DNA from: Ceratodon purpureus | Taxonomy: Eukaryota; Streptophyta; Bryopsida; Pseudoditrichales; Ditrichaceae | Assembly: GCA_014871385.1 (NCBI GenBank) | Contig: CM026425.1 | Coordinates: 7,479,243-7,543,242 of the forward strand | Length of the DNA stretch: 64,000 bases | Direction of reading: 5' to 3' | Shown: positions 57,264 to 64,000 of the stretch, piece after piece | Numbering within the stretch: the first letter of the stretch is position 1 | Layout of the letters: each line of letters opens with the position of its first letter | The notes under the pieces: model-generated | Told to the model about the DNA's origin: nothing | Database searches by the model: none | Seen by the model: only the letters and a program-made list of their open reading frames with translations | Made by a program: the position numbers and the translations under genes

Positions 57264-60200
57264 CTTAAACCATCCTTACACTTGATACCAACGGTGGCGC
57301 CAAAGTTGAATTTGAAGTGTAGGGCCTAGACACAATGGCCACCAGGAACCCGCCAACTCTAAATTTGGTACGGGTTCCTCCAAATTCAGCACGTTGGAAC
57401 TGTTCTTTTGAATGAACCATTCTGAAAGGTAAATTTGACTTTTTATTACACTAACGCCATTTGGAGGTTTGTCAAAGATGGATTGAGGGAAAAAACATAG
57501 GAGAGAAGGATGAGGGCTTGGAAGAGAAAATGAAAAGAAAGTGAAGAGGTGAGAGAGGGGTTTGAAGGAGCCTCGAGCAAAAACATGGAGCGGGGCTATG
57601 CCAACAACGGGGCCCTCGCAAATACCCCTCCCCCCCCCCCTCCCTTCAAAAGACCATTTCCTTTAGGTTTACTTTTAGGACACTTCGTATTGCCATATGT
57701 ATCAACATATAGAGCACATATGTTGCAGCATCAAATTTGGCTTTATTACAAAGGGTTTTTTGTGAAGATCTTTAAAATTAAAATTGTATGTTTGTGCCTC
57801 TTACCACATGGATTATCATAAATGAAAAGAAATCTAATTTATCAAGAATTGCTTGTGGTTGACAAAGATTTCTTACCAAAAGAATTTCTTTAAGTTAATA
57901 AAAGAAGGAGATGCAAGAGCTTTTGTGCAAATAGCTTGTCTTCTTATTGAGTGGTGGAATATGCCTCATGGTAAGATATAGTTGCACATTACAAAATCCT
58001 TCTTGACTAGAAGTCCAGTGCTTCCCAGCTCTCTACCACTTTTGGTAGCATGAAGTGCAATTTACAAGAGATCATGAATTCCTACAAAAGTTAATCCTTT
58101 CAAATACGATTTTAAAAAAAAAAAAACTAAAATTTATCAAATCTTCATTTTATTCATCTATTAAAAAATATATGGTGAATAAATTATCCTATTTATATCA
58201 TCTACAAGCATTATAAGTTCACACTTTTTTGATCTCTGCATAATTTTAGGATTAATATTCTTATATTCCATATTTAAAACATGGTTCAAAATCTTACAAA
58301 CACATCTAAGGTTGATTTTAGATTCTAACAAGTAAATAACTACCACGTAAAATAAAATATTTAGAAAATGAATAGCAATTTTTTCCATCCATGTTACTCA
58401 ATGTCAATGTTTCTCATCTAGAGAGATTGCAATCACATATTAAATTTGATTACTTTTATAAATATTTAAACCCTTATTTAGAGTACTGCAATAAAATTTT
58501 ATTGTACAATACAACTCGGTTTGTCTCACTCAACCACTCTGTGCTAAAATCCGTTGAGGAGACAAACATAGCTGCGGACATCCCTCCAAATTTCTTAACA
58601 TTAAACTAACGTCAATGTGCTCAATGGCACGGGTCCTAGTAAGTTATGTACATATGTGAATGGTTAAGAAATCTGTATGTCTGTAGTCGCTTCAAAAAGA
58701 AAAGAAAACGTAATGAAATCTACTAGTTTAGGTGCTCCTAGATGGCGTAAGAACCAGCTACAAGCACAACATAGCTTATCATACTGGGCTAAGCATTGTA
58801 CCTGTGAAAAGTTCCAGTGAGTACAATGTTTGATATTCATTAACTGTCCTCTCCTCAAGCGAGCGGTAGTTTTAGTTCGAACATTCTCTTACACTGCTCC
58901 TGCTGTTGGACAATCTAACTTCCTAACTTTTCCTTCCTACATGATTCAGTGACCGTAAATCAGGCAGGCTCACAACCGGATTACATCACAGCCTCTGCCA
59001 TGCATTATATCAACTGCCCCATTTCAGATATTCTTCAAATGGCTCCGTTTAGAAGTTTTCATTTGAGCTGATATTGCTGCTTTTGACTCCCTTAATCCAA
59101 TATTTTTTTTTATCCTTTTTTTTTTTTTTAATTTTAGTTTTGGAAACTTGTGATCACTGTCCAGTGCTATCAATTCTGCATTGGTCGAAGCAACGGTTCG
59201 AAAGCTATTCTTACGAAGGCAAGCATTTGGAGCAAGCATATTGTATAAATGCTACAAGTTTTCAGCAGAGACTCGGGTGCCTGGAGATGATGTCGAAGGC
59301 TTTGAATGCCGGTCTATCTTTGTTTCAATGCCAAGCCTTTTTCAGTGGATTCCAGCTCAAGGATTTGTAGGTACTTTATACTTAGATTCTCAATCCTTTC
59401 CTGAAGTACGTCTGCTGCTGAAGCCTGAAACGGACGCCAATGCATGGTACCACTCTGTTTCTGCACCACGTGATATATGTTAGCAAGAGATTGACACTTT
59501 GCCAGCATAATCACACAAGAGATTATGCAACGATCTTTAACACTCAATAGGGATGAGCACGCTCTTTATGTTCACAGGACAGACACATAGCTGACTGTGG
59601 AGTAGTAGTTGCTTAGCCATGGTGGTCAGCAGGATTAATTTCAGAAACAATTACATGCATAAATTCCACCAAGACTCGGATAACGTACCTGAAGCATAAA
59701 TTCTTCTTATAGAATTTCAACTTCTCTAACTACATGAACACGAGGTTGAAATTTTGCTGTAATAGTACCGCATAAACTAATGAGTTGACTGTAATGAATT
59801 GGCGAATATTCAATACTCTACAACAATTTGCTCCATACTTGCAGCTGAGTGTTTCTAGGAGACCATATGAAACTACGTACAATTAGAAGTAGTCGGTGGC
59901 TGTTGCCAATGACCATAGTTTAGAAACTTGGAGGATGGATTTTGCAGAAATTATTCATGTCTGTAACATGTGGGCCGAATCTGTCTGACGGAACTTGATG
60001 TAGTTGGGTCTGGCTGAAAGCCCACGTGAAGTAAAAGAGCATTTTGCACCGAATCACAACGAACGTTTGTGCTACAAAAATTTCTCTCCACGACGAACTA
60101 GCTTATAATCGCCAGTTTGGACTCAGCGGCTCACACAACAACTTTTGACTTGAGAATCTCCGTTGACGGATAGAACTTTCTATTTTGTTGACATGCACAT

Positions 60201-60496
60201 GTGATCATCTTGACTTTGATCGACGTTCTGAACCTTCACAAAGTTGCTTGTAACTTAGAATAGACTTTTCCTGGGTTATGGAGATTCGTCCCACTGACAA
60301 CATCAAGTGTATGGATCTAATATTGTTTAATACGCTGATGGGTCGATCAAAGAAGCGCCATTTGGCTGGACCCACTTTCTGACGTAGCAAGGTGATGTAA
60401 CAAAGTCTGTGTTTTTATGTAACTGCTTGCTGATAAACTATGATTCAAGTACGGTAGCCCTTTTTCCACAACCTCGGTGATTAACAGCCTTGGGAC
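57264..60496. other. Intergenic, no gene seen
   Basis: A C-rich homopolymer block lies at 57626-57650. From about 58.6 kb the composition shifts from AT-rich desert to mid-GC, apparently single-copy sequence. Short frames near 59074-59547 on both strands lack domains. No gene supported. Confidence 0.35.
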
Positions 60497-60817
60497 GGAT
60501 CTGTCTATTTCCCCCCTACGAGAGGTGCTGATGGGGTGGCTCGGAGGGCAGGCTCGGGGGGTTGGGAGGGGAGGGGAGGGGAGGGGCAAATCTCTGCCCC
60601 TATTGTTTGCCTTGAGTGGGGGTCCTAGTGATCTCAAGAGGACCTTCCAGGGATAATCTAGGACCTACGGCCCCAATTTTTTTTTTTAAAAAACCAAAAA
60701 AAGACCCCAGGACCCCAAAACGGGGAGGGGCAGCAAAATGGAACCCACCGAGCCTAGCAACCGAATCAACGGTTGTGGTTTGGTTGCACATCTCGTAGGG
60801 GGGAAATAAAGAGACCC
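60497..60817. mobile_element. Complete MITE, 321 bp, GGGTCTCTTTATTTC-type ends
   Basis: Left GGATCTGTCTATTTCCCCCCTACGAGA and right TCTCGTAGGGGGGAAATAAAGAGACCC are inverted copies (about 27 bp, three mismatches). The interior is G-rich, then holds T and A runs. Relatives lie at 45938, 47120 and 57094. No clear target duplication was seen (flanks GAC/AGG), so the superfamily is undecided. All frames inside are low-complexity and not genes. Confidence 0.75.
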
Positions 60818-63800
60818 AGGGGACCTTCTATGTAACATCGTCTAAGTCTAATTATTCCCAACAAAATCTTGGTATCAAGCATCTGGCTTTGGCTTTTGAT
60901 AACAGCGAGCCCCTTGTAACTGTTTATTTATTAAATGGTTTTTCTTCAAACAAAAATTGAACTTCTTCTATTATAGGGGGATACAAGTACAAGTACGCAC
61001 AGCTGTTCTTGGCTATGGCATGTGACTCAAGACCTGACCTGTAAGTTTAAAGGCTGGTAAGCAGGACCCAAAGAATATTGTGTTTTTCATAGGGAGATAC
61101 TCACCATGCAGCATCTTTTCTAACCAATTGGTGAGAGTTTCTTCACGGATAGGGTCACGCGCTACTCAAGATACTAATTGTTTTCTTGTTGACATTGCAT
61201 GGGGCCCCCTATTCAACTATCTTTCCAGGTTCTGTTCTTAATCATCAAGCACTGCTTACTGTTGCACAACACGGGCATTGGCAGCAGCCAGAGGTTTGAA
61301 TGAGGGACAGGCTGTTACTCGAGCTCATGATTCATCACGAGCAGCATCCAGTACGTAGCCCTGAGGCCTCGTGTGAATCGGCGGGCCAGCTTGTGGATTG
61401 CGATAATCTGTCTAGCCTTGCAAGCTGAAATCAAAGATATGAAATGGCTTTGCAGATTGCATACCTTGTCAATATGCAACCATCCGAACATCACAGATCA
61501 AGAATTGGTACTTCCGGATGAGTTCCATTGAACTAACTCACAAGAAATGGAGCAGTAGAAAATGCTTTGATCGCCAATGAGGGCAGCATGAGTACTCCTA
61601 CAGCATTCAACCAGCGATTCCATTTATGAATATAATTCATCCTGATTCTAGCAATCTCACATTTCAACTTTTAGTACACTTTACACGACACAACGAAGTG
61701 TAGAAGCAGCTCATATGTCAATTTTTATTTGCTGAATCTATCTGACTTAAATCGGAATATTTGTTCTTGCATCCGACCGGCCAGCCCAATTCTAAGTACT
61801 ACATACTAGACGAATGCAGCGTAAGTGTAGAAGATTTGATCAGTTTCTAAGGTTCTTCTCGCTGCGATTAATTCTAGCACTCCAATTACACGGTTTTATG
61901 CTATTAAAATTCTATAGTAGGTGCTACTGCATGCGGAAGAGTCGGTGAAGAGCAAGAGTCTGCTTGACAAAATAAAATTGCGCATTCGTTATCACTGATT
62001 AACTTCTTCACAGGCTGGAGCTGGAACCTGAACCTTGGCACAACATCGATATCATCCTGGGTTGGAAGACGTCATTCTAATATGGACTTTCGCACCAGTG
62101 TTGTAGTACTTCTTCGGGCATTACTAGTTTAGTGACGTTGTGGAACAGCATACGAACTTGTTTATTAACCACTTCCTCTCACCAACTGGATTCTTACAAA
62201 TCACTATTTACGGGATGACTGAAGCCTGAAGATAATATTTCAGGGGGAAACAGTGAATCAGATGTTCATCAACCACCATTAACGGGTAGTACTAGTAACC
62301 AGTTGTAAAGAATGAAACAGGGCATAATCACACATTGTATAAATTCAACCATTTTGCGAAAGAATGCTAAGTCCCAGAACACTAACCTTATCTTACGTCA
62401 AGTACTCAACGTAGAGGTTTAGCTGAGATACCTGGAGCGGGGTCTGATCTCCTGTGCAGGTCGGAGGGCAGTAAGAAGATTCAGAATCCATCTGCAACAT
62501 GATCTGATTGCGAATCGAGTCGTTTCTCTCGCTCGTGGAGCAAAAAACATTAGACGTTTAACTCTAGAACATGTTCACGCGGAGGAAGATTCGGCGGAAA
62601 TCCGAATGATCTCAATCTACCTCCGAACCCGTGGCATGGCCTGCATTCTAGAATCTGCATGTTATTAGATTTCAATCCAAGATATCAATGAACTAGAGTG
62701 ACGTGTACACCATTCAGCGTTAGTATGCTCAAGTCCCAAACTGGAGTAGTGTAACTGCTGTCAGCTTGGACGATGACTAGTACTGATGGTAATGCTCTTT
62801 TGGGGCTTTTCGACATAAATGAAAGGTTTTCCAATGCATAAGGACTCATCATCATCAGCCTGAGATTACCCAGGCGGCCAGGCCAGGAGTTAGGAGGTTA
62901 TGTTGATTATCCAGGATTCGATTCATGCATCGGCCTGATCTTATTTCAAATGGCTCTAACATGTAGGAAGACCCTTGACTGGCAGAGGATATAATTGAGC
63001 ATAGACAGGGATGCGCAGTGAGCACAGAAGATTTCTGCAAACTAAAATTCTGTCAGAGATTGCACTCACCAGTGTGTGTCGGGAGGTAAGGCACTGTCCG
63101 TGACTCAGCCTAATTACAGTAAACTTACTATGTATTCCTGGTCTCTGACTCAGGCGATATATTCCCACTGCGGCAATCACATACAAAAAACGTGAAGCTT
63201 GGCAGTAAGTCAATAGAATTGTGCAATGCACTTCCTAAACAGGTAAGTATGTGTCAACTTGAAGTTTCTCAATATAGCAACTTAGAATTCAATCATTCAT
63301 CTATGATCTGGTAAAACATGACTCAGACTATCCTGGTCTGGACTCTGGACTGGTACGTAGTTTGTATGGTTTCTTCAAGCAAAAGAATCATCTTTTCGTT
63401 TGCTCTAAAAGCAAAAACAAAATAAAATTGAATGACAGTACTTACAGACCTGATCGACTCTTTGCGTTTGTAGCTTCGACATTAATGCGCCAATAGAACC
63501 TGCCGGGCAATCAATGACAGTGCGCCATTAGCTCACTTTTCAATAACTGTTCATTTTCTGAACAACTGATATTACAAGGGTTTATTCGCTGGTGATTGGT
63601 GACTGTTGGGTGGTGGTCTGCATTCTTTAAATAAATGACCTCGGTGTCAGTCAGTAAGCATAGTTCAGAATGACGATCTGGTAATTTTCAATCAATTAGA
63701 CAATCATTGGCTGCAGGCTAGTCTTGATTTTGCAATCTTAAGACCAGTCACCAATGCCACTAATAACTCAGGAAGAAGTAAGAGACGTGCCTTTATAAGA

Positions 63801-64000
63801 TTCGAGGGAAGATCTCTTTTGGTGTAATTTTCAGGTGCCGATCGCTTCAAGTGAGGATCGATCGTGGTACATGAAGAAGTTGTCTTGACGGGGCATCACT
63901 TCCCAGCCAATGTCTGTTTTCTTATCTTCGAAGAGAAGGAGAGATTGTTTGTGTCAAGTACAGTATGGAAACTACGTGACAGTGTACTGATCCTTCCGAA
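60818..64000. other. Mid-GC, apparently unique sequence without recognisable gene
   Basis: About 3.2 kb unlike the repeat desert: balanced composition, no clear repeats, no long open frame, and no RNA gene that I can identify. The composition resembles the flanks of the two SPL genes, so it may be upstream or untranslated sequence of a neighbour beyond the right edge, or a long non-coding transcript. This is inference only. Confidence 0.3.

Noticed and set aside
1-64000. CRISPR arrays, bacterial operons, rRNA genes
   Set aside because: None seen; the window is clearly eukaryotic plant nuclear DNA.

Overview
The window is nuclear DNA of a land plant. Both recognisable host genes are SBP-box (SPL) transcription factors, a family restricted to green plants. 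They have GT-AG introns in an AT-rich, transposon-filled landscape. Two long-intergenic SPL genes, one of SPL8 type, and many diverged inverted-repeat elements fit a seed-free plant (bryophyte grade, possibly a liverwort), but that placement is inference.

Layout. 1 to about 4.29 kb is the 3' part of a decayed Ty1/copia retrotransposon. 4.3-9.5 kb is intergenic, with one unrecognised open frame at 7.76-8.38 kb. 9.5-10.88 kb is a GC-rich leader/promoter with several upstream AUG frames. 10.88-14.04 kb (+) is SPL gene 1: four coding exons, 711 codons, with a full consensus miR156 site that also overlaps a near-complete miR529 site. 14.05-18.85 kb separates the two genes and holds a 5'-truncated LINE with target-site duplications. 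18.85-23.63 kb (-) is SPL gene 2: seven coding exons, 683 codons, SPL8-like, without that miRNA site. The two genes are convergent. 23.6-28.6 kb is mostly non-repetitive upstream DNA of gene 2, ending in a GC-rich, microsatellite-rich block.

From 28.6 to about 58.6 kb the window is an AT-rich repeat desert. I could resolve several families in it: (a) elements bounded by TTAA with CCCCTRAA termini (piggyBac-like ends), at least four with both ends; (b) a three-deep nest at 42.9-45.4 kb, in which a long-inverted-repeat element contains a TAA-flanked Harbinger/Tourist-type element that contains another; (c) a GGGTCTCTTTATTTC-ended family at 45.9, 47.1, 57.1 and 60.5 kb; (d) CACTAGTG-ended foldbacks at 37.0 and 38.0 kb; (e) a 237-bp tandem duplication with strong hairpins at 46.3 kb; and (f) a pogo/Tigger-type DDE transposase relic at 54.7-55.9 kb on the minus strand. 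From 58.6 to 64 kb the sequence is mid-GC and largely unique, with no gene I can support; it may be the flank of a neighbour outside the window.

The functional core is the SPL pair. Gene 1 carries the hallmarks of the miR156-regulated phase-change clade. Gene 2 belongs to the untargeted SPL8 clade. Their adjacency, shared intron positions and shared short motifs suggest an old duplication whose copies diverged in regulation.
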